Notes: generated by a model from the letters alone, not told the origin. Shown: positions 10,179 to 19,094, numbered from the stretch's first letter. The stretch is DNA of 64,000 nucleotides from Streptomyces fodineus (GCF_001735805.1 NZ_CP017248.1:4774001-4838000), one strand, 5' to 3'. A program made the numbers and translations.

Positions 10179-11187
10179 GCGCGCCGGCCGGCAGGGCGGC
10201 GCCGCGGTGGCCGTCCAGGCCCACCTGGGCGATCCGGACGCCCAGCTGGGTACGGCTGGCCGCGCCGAGGGTCTCCGACAGGCGGGCGATATGGGCGCGG
10301 CAGGTGCGCACGCTGATGCCGAGCCGCTCGGCGATCACCGCGTCCTGGTGGCCCTCGGCGAGCAGCGCGGCGATGGACTGCTCGCGGTGCGAGATGCCCT
10401 CGATGCCGGTGTCCGGCAGGGGGGCCGTCAACGGGATGGCGAGCCGCCAGAGCCGCTCGAAGACCGTCACCAGGTACTCCACGAGGGCCGGGTGGCGCAG
10501 CTCCAGGGCCATCGTGCGGTCGGCGTTGGCGGGGATGAAGGCCACCGTGCGGTCGAACAGGATCAGCCGGTCGATGACCTCGTCCAGGGTGCGGGCCTCG
10601 ACCGTCTCGCCCATCAGCTCCAGGTAGTTGAGCAGCCCCTGGCCGTGCCGGGCCACGTGCGTGTACAGGTCGCGCATGCGCACGCCCCGGCCGCGCAGGG
10701 CCAGCGCCCGGTGCAGCCCCTCGGTCAGCTCGGCCTCCCGGCGGATGCCGCCCGGCTGCACGGTGAGCACCTCGGTCGTGCACGCCTCGGTCGCCTCGTC
10801 CATCGCGGCCTGGATCCGGGAGAGCCCGTCCAGCACCCGGATCGCGCTGCCCTCGGCCGGTGCGGCCAGGGCGCCCAGCTGACGGCCGAGCCCGGCGTAC
10901 CACTCGAAGGCGGCCACCGCCGAGCCCACCCGGCGCTGGCTCTCGCTGACCTCGTCGTAGACCCCGCGCAGGAGCCGGCTCATGACCTCCTGCGGGGAGG
11001 TCGGCACCAGCCAGTCCATGTCGTCCGGGTCCGGGTGCAGCAGGGCCAGTTCCAGCAGACAGGGCACCTGCTCGGCGTCAGTGCGCGGCACCCGACCCCG
11101 GCGCACGGCCCGGGAATACACGCGATCCCCGGCCGCGCACAGTCGGTCGGCGCCATGTGGATGCTGCTCCGCCCCGCGCCCGGCCAT
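10141..11187 (-). CDS. LuxR-type HTH regulator, paralog 4 (convergent)
   Basis: 348 residues from ATG 11187 (MAGRGAEQHPHGADRLC), preceded by gggggtg; an upstream in-frame start is possible but has no ribosome-binding site. Same family but more divergent: central RMRDLYTHVARHG and ALELRHPALVEYLVTVFERLWRLAIPL, HTH LLAEGHQDAVIAERLGISVRTCRAHIARLSETLG. In its N-terminal acidic patch (ELALLHPDPDDMDWL) it is closest to paralog 1, hinting that 1 and 4 form one subgroup and 2 and 3 another. Confidence 0.8.
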   Translation of the reverse strand: MAGRGAEQHPHGADRLCAAGDRVYSRAVRRGRVPRTDAEQVPCLLELALLHPDPDDMDWLVPTSPQEVMSRLLRGVYDEVSESQRRVGSAVAAFEWYAGLGRQLGALAAPAEGSAIRVLDGLSRIQAAMDEATEACTTEVLTVQPGGIRREAELTEGLHRALALRGRGVRMRDLYTHVARHGQGLLNYLELMGETVEARTLDEVIDRLILFDRTVAFIPANADRTMALELRHPALVEYLVTVFERLWRLAIPLTAPLPDTGIEGISHREQSIAALLAEGHQDAVIAERLGISVRTCRAHIARLSETLGAASRTQLGVRIAQVGLDGHRGAALPAGALTAPDQESPSVR

Positions 11188-11583
11188 TGCCCATTTCACC
11201 CCCGGTGTGCTGCCACTTCCGCAGCGCAACTATGCGCGGCGCCGACCGGGTCCGCAACACGGCTCTCCCCAACAGGGCTGCCGTAAAGCGCTGTTATGTC
11301 CGGGTTTCGGGCAGGCTCCGCCCCTCGCATTGCAACAAGCTGATGGTGGTGGGGCGGGCGGCCTCACGGCATCGTTGATCCCGCTTCCCCCGGGTGTCCC
11401 GGGACACCCGGAGCGGCCCCGGTCCGGCTCCCCCCGCTTGGGCCGGGGCCGCGCATCGCGTTCACGGGGGTGACGCGATGCGCTCCGCCGGGAGAGCCGT
11501 GACGCATCGTGGCTTGTCCGCGGCGCCGTCGCGGCCGGCCGCGCAGTTCCCCGCGCCCCTTCGGGGCGCGGGGAACTGCCGCC
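11188..11583. other. Intergenic region without a gene
   Basis: About 400 bases between regulator paralog 4 (its promoter side) and the end of the sugar-binding lipoprotein gene. I see no coding frame with a plausible start and codon bias. It holds the upstream region of paralog 4 and, at its right edge, the terminator hairpin. Confidence 0.5.
11543..11579. terminator. Strong hairpin terminator of sugar-binding protein gene
   Basis: A near-perfect 16-17 bp stem around a TTCG tetraloop begins 5 bases past the stop of the leftward lipoprotein gene. This AGTTCCCCGCGCCCC-type hairpin is a very common terminator form in Streptomyces. Confidence 0.85.
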
Positions 11584-12702
11584 CTACTTCAGGCCGAGCG
11601 CCGCGCAGGCCGACTTGTACTTGAGGGTGCAGATGTCGCCCACCGTGTAGATGCCGTCGGCGACGACCGTGGACTTGATGTTGCTCTTGGTCAGGGCGGT
11701 CGGCTGGATCAGCTTGGCCGGGATGCCCTTCTGCGTGGGACTGTCGACCTTCTCCTGGGCGAGCGCGTCGAACTGGATGTCCTTGCCCTGCACCTTCGCG
11801 ACGGCCATCTGCGCGGCGGCCTCGGCCTCGTCGGGGTAGGGCTTGTAGACGCTCATGTACTGCTCGCCGGCCACGATCCGCTGGACCGCGTCGAGCTCCG
11901 AGTCCTGGCCGGTGACCGGGGGCAGGCTGGTGACGCCGGCCGCCTTCAGGGCCTTGATGACACCGCCCGCCATGCCGTCGTTGGCGGCGTAGACACCGGC
12001 GATGTTGTTCTTGCCGATGGCGCTGATGGCCTTGGCCATCTCGGTCTCGGCGAGCTCCGGCTTCCAGTCCGTGGTGTCGTACGTCGCCGCGATCGTCACC
12101 TTGCCGTTCAGCTCGGAGAGCGCGCCCTCCTTGAACTGCTTGGCGTTCGGGTCGGTGGGCGAACCGTTCACCATGACGACCTTGCTGGAGGTGTCGGCGC
12201 CGGACCCGAGGGCCTCCAGCAGGGTGCGGCCCTGCACCTCGCCGACCAGCTCGTTGTCGAACGAGACGTAGGCGTCGATCGGGCCCTCGGCCAGCCGGTC
12301 GTAGGCGATGACCGGAATGCCCGCGTCCTTGGCCTTCTGCACCTCGCCGGCGATGGCGTGCGAGTCGACCGCGTCGAGCATGATGATGTCGACCTTCTCG
12401 TCGATCATCTTCTGCATCTGCGAGGCCTGCTGGGAGGCGTCGGCGTTCGCGTTCGCGTACTCGACGTTGCCATGCTTCTTGGTGAGCGTGGCGACCTCGG
12501 ACTTGATGATGGGGTAGTCGAACTTGTCGTAGCGGGTGTTCGCCTTCTCCGGCAGCAGCAGGCCCACGGTGACGTCGTTGCCCTTGCTCGGGCTCGCGCT
12601 CGCGCTGCCCCCCGTCGCATCCAGCACCCCACAGCCGGCGAGCGAGAGGGTCATCGTGGACGCGGCCACGGATATGGCGATACGACGCATTCGAGGGCTC
12701 AC
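11584..12702 (-). CDS. Sugar ABC transporter substrate-binding lipoprotein (xylose/ChvE type)
   Basis: 372 residues from GTG 12702. The N-terminus has two arginine-rich turns, a hydrophobic stretch and a lipobox LAGC with the lipidated Cys at residue 24, followed by a Gly/Ser linker. The rest is a two-lobed type I periplasmic binding fold: VTVGLLLPEKANTRYDKFD, VDIIMLDAVDSHAIAGEV, AGIPVIAYDRLAEG, GVYAANDGMAGGV and VTGQDSELDAVQRIVAGEQ, as in the XylF/ChvE monosaccharide-binding proteins. It should capture a pentose or other aldose at the outer membrane face. No ATPase or permease gene is adjacent on either side, which is unusual. Confidence 0.9.
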   Translation of the reverse strand: MSPRMRRIAISVAASTMTLSLAGCGVLDATGGSASASPSKGNDVTVGLLLPEKANTRYDKFDYPIIKSEVATLTKKHGNVEYANANADASQQASQMQKMIDEKVDIIMLDAVDSHAIAGEVQKAKDAGIPVIAYDRLAEGPIDAYVSFDNELVGEVQGRTLLEALGSGADTSSKVVMVNGSPTDPNAKQFKEGALSELNGKVTIAATYDTTDWKPELAETEMAKAISAIGKNNIAGVYAANDGMAGGVIKALKAAGVTSLPPVTGQDSELDAVQRIVAGEQYMSVYKPYPDEAEAAAQMAVAKVQGKDIQFDALAQEKVDSPTQKGIPAKLIQPTALTKSNIKSTVVADGIYTVGDICTLKYKSACAALGLK

Positions 12703-12968
12703 TTCAGGTGCGTTCCGGACGTAGGGCTGCTATACGACCCAGGTGTCTGAAAAGACAACGCGGAGGCCGTACCCGGCGTCAAGCCGAACTACTTAACGAG
12801 ATGGCAACATCACCCTCCGCGCAGTGAGTGAAGGCCTGGGAAAATCACGTGAATCCACAGTCAAACGCCCTTTACGGACCCTTCACCGACGCCCATGTCT
12901 CGCACACCCGACCGAACGATCCCGGTCACGCGGAGCCGGTCACTCCACCCGGGCGGGCATGACCGGCG
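12703..12968. promoter_or_regulatory. Upstream region of sugar-binding protein gene
   Basis: 266 bases between the TraG-like gene end and the binding-protein start. The right-most part is mixed-composition DNA expected to hold the promoter of the lipoprotein gene; no operator could be assigned with confidence and no gene is seen. Confidence 0.35.
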
Positions 12969-14699
12969 TCACCGCGCCCCCGGGTCGTACTTACGCAAAG
13001 ACGCCTGGACCTCGGACGCGTAGGGGCCCTCCCACCACGGGATCGTCTCGACCAGGACCGGCTTGGTGCCGGAGGCGAGGACCAGGGCGCGGCCGGGCGG
13101 CATGGCGCCGAGGTCGGAGACCTGCAGGACGCGTTCGCGGCGGACGGACTCGCTGACCGTACGGTTGCCGGACCAGCCGTACGACTCCGACTCACGGCTG
13201 GTCTGGTACTCGCGCAGCTCGAACTCGCCTGCCAGCTCGCTGAGGTCGCCCAGGAACCGGGTGTCGGAGACGCCGCCGCCGTAGACGCGGACGTTCGCGG
13301 CGGACCACAGCTTCTCCATGCCGCGCTCGCCCCACACCTCGATGCCCTGCGCCCAGGACTGCAGGATCGTCATCAGGATGATGCCGCGCGAGCCGTAGTG
13401 CGAGTACAGATCGGGCAGGGCGCGCCAGCGGCAGACGTTGGCGGCCTCGTCCAGGACGCCGATCAGGGGCAGCGGGAGACGGCCGCCGCGCTGGGTGGTG
13501 GCGTACTCCTCGGCGGCCTCGACCACCGCCACGGTGAGCGCGGTCACCAGCGGCCCGGCGCTGTCGCGCCCCTCGCGGGACAGCGAGTACAGCGTGCCGC
13601 CGGTACGCACGAACGCATGCGGGTCGAACTCGGGCGCGCGTGGGTCGCCGGGCGGGGTCACCCAGCGGTTGACCTCGGGGTTGATCAGGCAGGACGCCAT
13701 CTGCTGGGCCACGCCGTAGATGCCGCTGCGCTGCTTGTCGGGTGCGGTGATGACACCGCTGAGCCCGTCGGCGGCCATGGTGTGCCCGGCGCCGCGCAGG
13801 ATCCGCTCCGGGGTGTCGTCCTTGGGGTTGGACAGCCAGGTGTAGATCTGGGTGATGGGCGCCTTGGCGCAGGCGGCGGCGAGCAGCAGGTTGGCCAGCA
13901 GGTCCTGGCCGGCCGGGTCGAAGAAGGCGTCGGTGGAGGCGTTCGCGTCCCGGGAACCGGACGCGAAGTGGTCGGCCATCTTGCGGGCCTTGGCGACGTC
14001 GGTGACGTACGACAGCGGGTTCCACCACCAGCTCGGCGCCTCCGCCGCGACCTGCTGCGGGTCGAAGACCCACACCGGGCCGCGGGCGGCGCGCGGGCCG
14101 CGTGTGGCGTCCACGATGTCCCGCTTGTTGGAGGTGACCAGGACGGCACCCGGACCGTCCAGGATCGCCGGGATCGCCCGCCGGGTGGTCTTGCCGGTGC
14201 GCGGCCCCCAGATGTCGACGTGCATGTCCTCGTACGAACCGAACAGCGGCTGGCGGCCCTTGACGGACCGGCCGATGAACACGCCCGGGACCTTCCCCTG
14301 CACCCCGAGCCGCTCGGCGGTGGCCGCCGCGCCCTTCAGCGTCAGCTTGCCCAGTTCCTCGCCCTTCGCGAGATGCTCGGCGGCGCCGTCGACGTCGGGC
14401 TTGTTCCGCATCCGCTGCCGCACGCGGTACACGGCCAGGCCCGCGACCCCGAGGAGCAGGGCCTCGCCGGCGGCGACCGCGCCGGCCGCCGAACCGGGCC
14501 AGCTGTAGTCGCCCTTGACCATGGCGACGAGGAAGGACAGCGGGTTGGACGGCGGCTCGGGCGCGTGAGTGAACCCGGCCCCCACCTTCGCGGCCAGCCA
14601 GGCGCCGCCGACGCCCAGCAGCACGAGCGCGATCAGGACGACGATCTCCGTCGTCCAGTCGTCCTGGGCGCGCGGCTTCTTCTGCTGTTCTGCGGTCAC
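12969..14699 (-). CDS. VirD4/TraG-type type IV secretion coupling ATPase
   Basis: 576 residues from GTG 14699, with aaagga upstream. Two N-terminal membrane helices (about 18-37 and 70-92) anchor a cytoplasmic motor. Walker A GPRTGKTT is at 165-172 and Walker B LIGVLDEAAN at 412-421, with a DPQQ motif (about 213-216) and ILQSWAQG sensor region between and after, as in TraM-recognition (VirD4/TraG) proteins. Such ATPases recruit substrates to the secretion channel. It is first of the leftward operon cluster that also encodes a VirB1-like hydrolase. Because no relaxase is encoded nearby, the substrate could be protein rather than DNA. Confidence 0.88.
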   Translation of the reverse strand: MTAEQQKKPRAQDDWTTEIVVLIALVLLGVGGAWLAAKVGAGFTHAPEPPSNPLSFLVAMVKGDYSWPGSAAGAVAAGEALLLGVAGLAVYRVRQRMRNKPDVDGAAEHLAKGEELGKLTLKGAAATAERLGVQGKVPGVFIGRSVKGRQPLFGSYEDMHVDIWGPRTGKTTRRAIPAILDGPGAVLVTSNKRDIVDATRGPRAARGPVWVFDPQQVAAEAPSWWWNPLSYVTDVAKARKMADHFASGSRDANASTDAFFDPAGQDLLANLLLAAACAKAPITQIYTWLSNPKDDTPERILRGAGHTMAADGLSGVITAPDKQRSGIYGVAQQMASCLINPEVNRWVTPPGDPRAPEFDPHAFVRTGGTLYSLSREGRDSAGPLVTALTVAVVEAAEEYATTQRGGRLPLPLIGVLDEAANVCRWRALPDLYSHYGSRGIILMTILQSWAQGIEVWGERGMEKLWSAANVRVYGGGVSDTRFLGDLSELAGEFELREYQTSRESESYGWSGNRTVSESVRRERVLQVSDLGAMPPGRALVLASGTKPVLVETIPWWEGPYASEVQASLRKYDPGAR

Positions 14700-14766
14700 C
14701 CGCGGGATCCTTTCTGCGGGGGCGAAGTGCGGGGCGCGGACGAAGAGGTCCCGCCGGCCGGGACGC

Positions 14767-16833
14767 CTACGCTCCCTTTGCGTTTCCGTTGCCGTTGCTC
14801 TCCACCGGGTCGGTGCCCTTCGGGATCGGCACCCGGTACACGCCGGTGATCTTGTCCTGGACGTCCCAGGTGCTGAACTCGACCGACTTGCCCGGCCGCG
14901 GCGCGTGGATGATCTTGTGACCCTTGGGGTCCCAGACCAGGCCGACGTGTCCCGAACGCCCGTTGCCCTCGGGCCGGAAGAAGATCACGTCACCGGGCTG
15001 GGCCTGCGAGAGCGGCACCTCGTACTTGCTGAGGTACGGCTGCTGGTCGTAGGTGGTCGAACCGATGTCGATCTTCCCGCCGCTGGCCATGTAGTACGCC
15101 CACTCGGTGAAGCTGGAGCAGTCGAAGCTGGTCGGGTTCTGGCCCTGCAGACGCGGGGCGCCGAACACGTACGGCACGCCGATGCCGCGCTGGGCCCAGC
15201 CGAGGACGGCCCGCACGACCGGGTCGTCGGAGTCGGGGATGACACCGGAGGCACCGGCGCCGTCCGGGGGGACGTTCGCGCCCTTGCCGCCCGAGGCGCA
15301 GTCGGCATACCGGCCGTCGCGGCTCTTGCCGCCGGAGCCGGAGCCGGGAACGGTGCCGTAGTCCGGGTTGGCGGTGACCCGGCCCTTCATCCAGTCCACC
15401 GGGTCGACCATGCCCGGCCCCTGGTCCTGGCCCGCGACGAACGGGTTGTCGACGCCGGGGACGCGGACCTCCCAGTGCAGGTGGGGACCGGTGACGTTGC
15501 CGGTGGCGCCGACCGTGCCGATCAGGTCACCGCGCTTGACGGTCTGGCCCATGGACACCTTGATCGTGGTCTGGTGGGCGTAGAGCGTGATGACGCCGCC
15601 CGTGTGCTCGATCTCGGTCATGTTGCCGTAGGCGCCGCCGGGACCGGCGTGCACCACCTTGCCGTCGGCCGGGGCGTAGATCGGGGTGCCGGCGGGCGCC
15701 ACCAGGTCCTGGCCGGTGTGGTAGCCGAGGCTCCACATGTTGCCGTTCTGGTGGTACGGGGTGCCGAGCGTGTACGTGCCCTGCTTCATCGGCCACTGCC
15801 AGTCCTTGCCGCCGGTGACGGGCTGGGCGGCGGGCATGGCGTACGCGGCCGGAGCCAGGGCGGACTGGCTCTTGTCGCCGCCGCCGGGGAGGTCCGGGGT
15901 GGACCAGGAACGCGGGGAGGAGGCCTTGATGTTCAGCGCCGTGCTCGGCTGGGCGTCGTTGTCGACCGGCTCGGGGATGTCGGAGTGCTGTCCGAGGGTG
16001 GGGAAGGACGGGTTCTTGTCGATCGTGTCCTTCAGGTGCGCGTACCAGCGCTGGATGAGGTCCTTGTCGCCGGTGAGCACACCGCGGTAGCGGGCGGCCT
16101 GGGTGAGGACGACCCGCGGGTAGATGGTGTTGGAGGCGGTCGAGCCCGAGTAGCCGAGGAGCGCCTTCCACGGCTGGGTCTCGGCGTGCAGGGCGTGCAG
16201 GTAGTTCGCGGCGGCCCAGGCGGCGTCGTCGATGTTGTACAGGTCCTTCTTGCCGTCGCCGTTGCCGTCCGCGCCGTACTCGTTCCAGGCGGGGTGGCCG
16301 AACTGCAGGATGCCCATGTAGCCGAGGGAGTTGGCGCCGCCCGGTGCGGCCGAGGGGTCCTGGCCGTACTTGGTCTCCTGGTACATCTGACCGGCGATGA
16401 GCGTCCAGTCGAGGCCGTCGTAGCGGGCGGCGGCACGCATGGACGCCAGGATCATCTTCGGCGGGATCTCGTTACGGGCCGTCTCGCTCGGCATGTACAT
16501 CTTGCCGGCCGGCATGATCGGGTTGGTGGCGGCCGCGTCGCCGGTGTTGCCGGCGTTGGCGTTGTCGCCGTAGTCACCGCAGGCCGCGGCGGCGGCGCCG
16601 TTGCCGGTGCCGCCGATCAGGCCCATGAGGATGATGGTCACCAGGGCGATGGCACCGAACGTCAGCAGTCCGCCGCTGCCACCCAGGATCAGCACCAGTT
16701 TGAGGCCGCTGTTTCCCTTGCCGTCGTCTCCGCCCCGGCCACCGCCCGAGGACCCGGCCTGCCGGGCTCGCTGGGCGTTCTTGGCCACCTTGGCGGCCTT
16801 TCGCGCGGCCGCGAGTACAGCGGGTGCCACCAT
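14767..16833 (-). CDS. VirB1-like secreted cell-wall hydrolase: transglycosylase + M23 + NlpC/P60
   Basis: About 688 residues from ATG 16833 (MVAPAVLAAARK), chosen for its ggggag site. A membrane helix lies near residues 45-75. Then come three lytic domains: a lysozyme-like transglycosylase (about 120-215) with catalytic Glu in QMYQETKYG; an M23 LytM-type metallopeptidase (about 350-465) with zinc ligands in GYHTGQDL and GPHLHWEV; and an NlpC/P60 cysteine peptidase (about 555-670) with DCSSFTEW and GHVGLVWD. All three active sites look intact. It would open peptidoglycan for the type IV apparatus. The start lies seven bases after the stop of the upstream gene, so they are cotranscribed. Confidence 0.9.
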   Translation of the reverse strand: MVAPAVLAAARKAAKVAKNAQRARQAGSSGGGRGGDDGKGNSGLKLVLILGGSGGLLTFGAIALVTIILMGLIGGTGNGAAAAACGDYGDNANAGNTGDAAATNPIMPAGKMYMPSETARNEIPPKMILASMRAAARYDGLDWTLIAGQMYQETKYGQDPSAAPGGANSLGYMGILQFGHPAWNEYGADGNGDGKKDLYNIDDAAWAAANYLHALHAETQPWKALLGYSGSTASNTIYPRVVLTQAARYRGVLTGDKDLIQRWYAHLKDTIDKNPSFPTLGQHSDIPEPVDNDAQPSTALNIKASSPRSWSTPDLPGGGDKSQSALAPAAYAMPAAQPVTGGKDWQWPMKQGTYTLGTPYHQNGNMWSLGYHTGQDLVAPAGTPIYAPADGKVVHAGPGGAYGNMTEIEHTGGVITLYAHQTTIKVSMGQTVKRGDLIGTVGATGNVTGPHLHWEVRVPGVDNPFVAGQDQGPGMVDPVDWMKGRVTANPDYGTVPGSGSGGKSRDGRYADCASGGKGANVPPDGAGASGVIPDSDDPVVRAVLGWAQRGIGVPYVFGAPRLQGQNPTSFDCSSFTEWAYYMASGGKIDIGSTTYDQQPYLSKYEVPLSQAQPGDVIFFRPEGNGRSGHVGLVWDPKGHKIIHAPRPGKSVEFSTWDVQDKITGVYRVPIPKGTDPVESNGNGNAKGA

Positions 16834-16840
16834 GGCGGGC

Positions 16841-17515
16841 TCACTCCCCCGACTCGGCGGAGGCGCCCAGGTCACCGAGGCCGAAGACGTTGAACCCGGA
16901 GACCACCCACTGGCCGCCGGGGCCGCCGTCCTCCTTGACGGTCACCAGCCACCGGTTGGACTCCGTGGTGGTGCTGCCGCCCGCGACGCGGGTGGCCGTC
17001 ACCGTCACCAGGCTGGAGATCGTCCGGCCGCTGCCGCGCGCCACGTCGTCGGAGATCACCGCGTCCCGCACGACCTCGGCCGAGCCCTTCGACGAGCACC
17101 GCTCGGCCTGACAGGTCGCCCATTCCTTGCCGCTGGGCAGGACGGTCGTCTGCTTCATCTGCGGTTCGCCGCTGGTCAGCCGGAGCAGCGGCGCGCTCCA
17201 GGACGCCGTGCTGCTGCGGTGGTCGTAGGTGTTCAGGCCGGCCATGTACCGCGTCATGACCGCATGCGCCTTGACCACTTCGGGGAGCGAGACGATCGGA
17301 GTGGCCGCGGCGGCACCCGGCCGGCCGGTGCCCGCGCCCGTGGTGCCCTGCTCCTGGTTCGCGGAAGCGGGGGCCGAAGCCGCCGTCCCGCCGGCGCCGC
17401 TGTGCCCGTCGTCCCCGTCGAAAACGGTGAACACCGTGAGCACGGCGGCCAGCAGGACGCCGAGCACCGTCAGAGCGAGCAGTGCCGTACGCCTGTTATC
17501 CGCAGGCAACTCCAC
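16841..17515 (-). CDS. Single-pass membrane protein of the secretion locus (VirB8-like candidate)
   Basis: 224 residues from GTG 17515, which has a strong gggagg site; the longer frame adds 19 residues without support. One membrane helix (about 11-31, LLALTVLGVLLAAVLTVFTVF), a Ser/Ala/Gly-rich linker, then an extracytoplasmic domain of about 140 residues (TRYMAGLNTYDHRSSTASW, ISSLVTVTATRVAGG, WLVTVKEDGG, WVVSGFNVFGLG) that looks like an NTF2/VirB8-type alpha+beta fold. This assignment is by layout only. The two cysteines at CQAERC may form a disulfide. Confidence 0.65.
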   Translation of the reverse strand: MELPADNRRTALLALTVLGVLLAAVLTVFTVFDGDDGHSGAGGTAASAPASANQEQGTTGAGTGRPGAAAATPIVSLPEVVKAHAVMTRYMAGLNTYDHRSSTASWSAPLLRLTSGEPQMKQTTVLPSGKEWATCQAERCSSKGSAEVVRDAVISDDVARGSGRTISSLVTVTATRVAGGSTTTESNRWLVTVKEDGGPGGQWVVSGFNVFGLGDLGASAESGE

Positions 17516-17614
17516 CTGTCCGCGCCTCCCTTGTGCTGATCCGACCGGTGTTACGGGGGATGACCGGGACACGGTAGGGGGGAGGCGGTACGGGAGAGGC
17601 CCTCCCTTTCCCGG

Positions 17615-17695
17615 CGGGAATGGGGCGGGAATGGGGTGGGAATGGGCCGGGAATGGGACCGGGAACGGGCTGGGAAAGGGTCGGGAAAGGGGGAA
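17615..17695. repeat. G-rich short tandem repeat (about 11-bp unit)
   Basis: About seven degenerate copies of GGGAATGGGGC (units 11-12 bases) lie between the leftward VirB8-like gene and the end of the DUF4913 gene. The runs of three or more G on one strand could form a quadruplex. No gene overlaps it. Confidence 0.85.
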
Positions 17696-17706
17696 ACGCT
17701 AGGCCG

Positions 17707-18072
17707 TCACTCCGGGCGGGCCGCGACCGGCAGCGGGTCGAACGGGTAGGCCGTGTGGCCGTCCTTCGGTGAACAGGCCGCGAACGGGCCGTTGTCGGGG
17801 TCCATCAGGACCCGCAGATGCGGGTCGGCGTGGTGCAGCCACCACGTGGACATGCCGAGCGCCGGGTCCTGGCGCAGATGCTCCCAGGCGAGCCAGAGCG
17901 CGGAGAGCCGGGCGCCCGCCTCGGGGTGCTCCCACCAGCTGGGGCACCAGGTGGCCGAGGAGCCGTTGACGCGACGGCGGATCATCTGGGCGAGGTAGTC
18001 GGAGACGAAGGCGTAGACGTCCGGGAAGTAGAACTGCGGCTCTTCCTCGGCCTGTTCGGCGGCTGTGGTCAT
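17707..18072 (-). CDS. DUF4913 family protein
   Basis: 121 residues starting MTTAAEQAEEEP, overlapping the stop of the upstream CD38-like gene by ATGA. The core FPDVYAFVSDYLAQMIRRRV, WCPSWWEHPEAGARLSALWLAWEHLR and MSTWWLHHADPHLRVLMDP is the tryptophan-rich signature of DUF4913, a family that recurs next to actinobacterial conjugation and secretion genes. It has no signal or membrane segment. Function unknown; translational coupling to a putative effector suggests an adaptor or chaperone role, which is inference. Confidence 0.8.
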   Translation of the reverse strand: MTTAAEQAEEEPQFYFPDVYAFVSDYLAQMIRRRVNGSSATWCPSWWEHPEAGARLSALWLAWEHLRQDPALGMSTWWLHHADPHLRVLMDPDNGPFAACSPKDGHTAYPFDPLPVAARPE

Positions 18073-19094
18073 CGCTCCATTCCGGCGGGCTGCTGCTCGG
18101 GCATCGAGGGCGGCAGGGTGAGGGCCGCGGCCGGGTTGAGGACACCGTGGCCGAGGGGGGTCGGTCCGCGCGGGGCGGCCGGGCGGGCGACGGGACGTAC
18201 GTCGACACCGGGCAGGAACTCGTTCACGGCGGCACGCTGCGGAGCGGCCGGCTTGGCGTTCAACTCCTCGTAGGAGTCGGCGAGTTGCAGCCGTGACAGC
18301 GCGGCTTCGTGACTTTCGCGCAGCCTTTCCGGTACGTCGACGCCACCGAGCCTGGCTGCGAACTCCTTCGGGGACTTCTCGGGATCGAAGTCCTCCATGA
18401 GCACCTGCGCCCGCATCGCGTCGTCGGCGATCAACGCGTCGATCTCCGGCGGAAGATGCTCATGCCGGGGCGCGGGCAGCGGGAACTTGATGTTGTCCTT
18501 GCCGACCTGCTCGTGGGCGAGCAGACGCGGGAGTTCGTCCTTGCCGAGTACGGAGAACGCGGCGACGTCCGTGGCGAACGCGACGACCGGCCCCTGGGCG
18601 GCCTCGGCGTAGCGCTGGGAGACCTTGGACCAGACCTCGGGCGCGAGGGCCTGCACCGCCTCCCTGTCCAGCCCGTAGTCCCTGACGAGGGCGTCCTTCA
18701 CATGGTCGTTCCACAGCTGGTACGAGTCGAGCCGGCTCCCGGCCGGGGTGTCCTCCAGCACCTGGAAGCCACGGGAGCTGCCGCACGCCTGCGCCAGGTA
18801 GCGGTGCCCGATCGGCTCGGGCGCCCCCTCGGGCTGCGACATGTACGACCAGAAGGCCCGGACCTCGCCCCGGTCCTCGCGGGTGACGGACTCGCTGCCC
18901 GCCACGTCCCGCACGAAGGACATCAGGTCCGGTACCTCACGGCCCTGGGCGTGTGCCACCTGCCAGTCCCCGTAGATGCGCTGGGCGACCGCTTCGCCCG
19001 CTTCCTGCGACTGGGGTTCGGCCTGCCGGTAGGCATGCTGCCGGGCCACGGCCTCGGAGATCTCCTCCGCGGTGGGCGGGGAGGCGAAGCTCAT
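18069..19094 (-). CDS. CD38/ADP-ribosyl-cyclase-like protein A, putative secretion effector
   Basis: 341 residues from ATG 19094, overlapping the upstream stop (ATGA). The central region follows animal CD38: FWS with Trp82, VLEDTPAG with Glu114, VWSKVSQRYAEAA with Trp155 and LGKDELPRL with Glu187. These match CD38 Trp125 (LLWS), Glu146 (TLEDTLLG), Trp189 (FWKTVSRRFAEAA) and Glu226, in the same order with similar spacing. CD38 enzymes hydrolyse or cyclise NAD, so this protein may consume NAD or related dinucleotides. The N-terminus is helical and charged, the C-terminus is Pro/Ala-rich, and there is no signal peptide. The homology is my reading of motifs; no search was run. A structural rather than enzymatic role remains possible. 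Confidence 0.65.
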   Translation of the reverse strand: MSFASPPTAEEISEAVARQHAYRQAEPQSQEAGEAVAQRIYGDWQVAHAQGREVPDLMSFVRDVAGSESVTREDRGEVRAFWSYMSQPEGAPEPIGHRYLAQACGSSRGFQVLEDTPAGSRLDSYQLWNDHVKDALVRDYGLDREAVQALAPEVWSKVSQRYAEAAQGPVVAFATDVAAFSVLGKDELPRLLAHEQVGKDNIKFPLPAPRHEHLPPEIDALIADDAMRAQVLMEDFDPEKSPKEFAARLGGVDVPERLRESHEAALSRLQLADSYEELNAKPAAPQRAAVNEFLPGVDVRPVARPAAPRGPTPLGHGVLNPAAALTLPPSMPEQQPAGMER

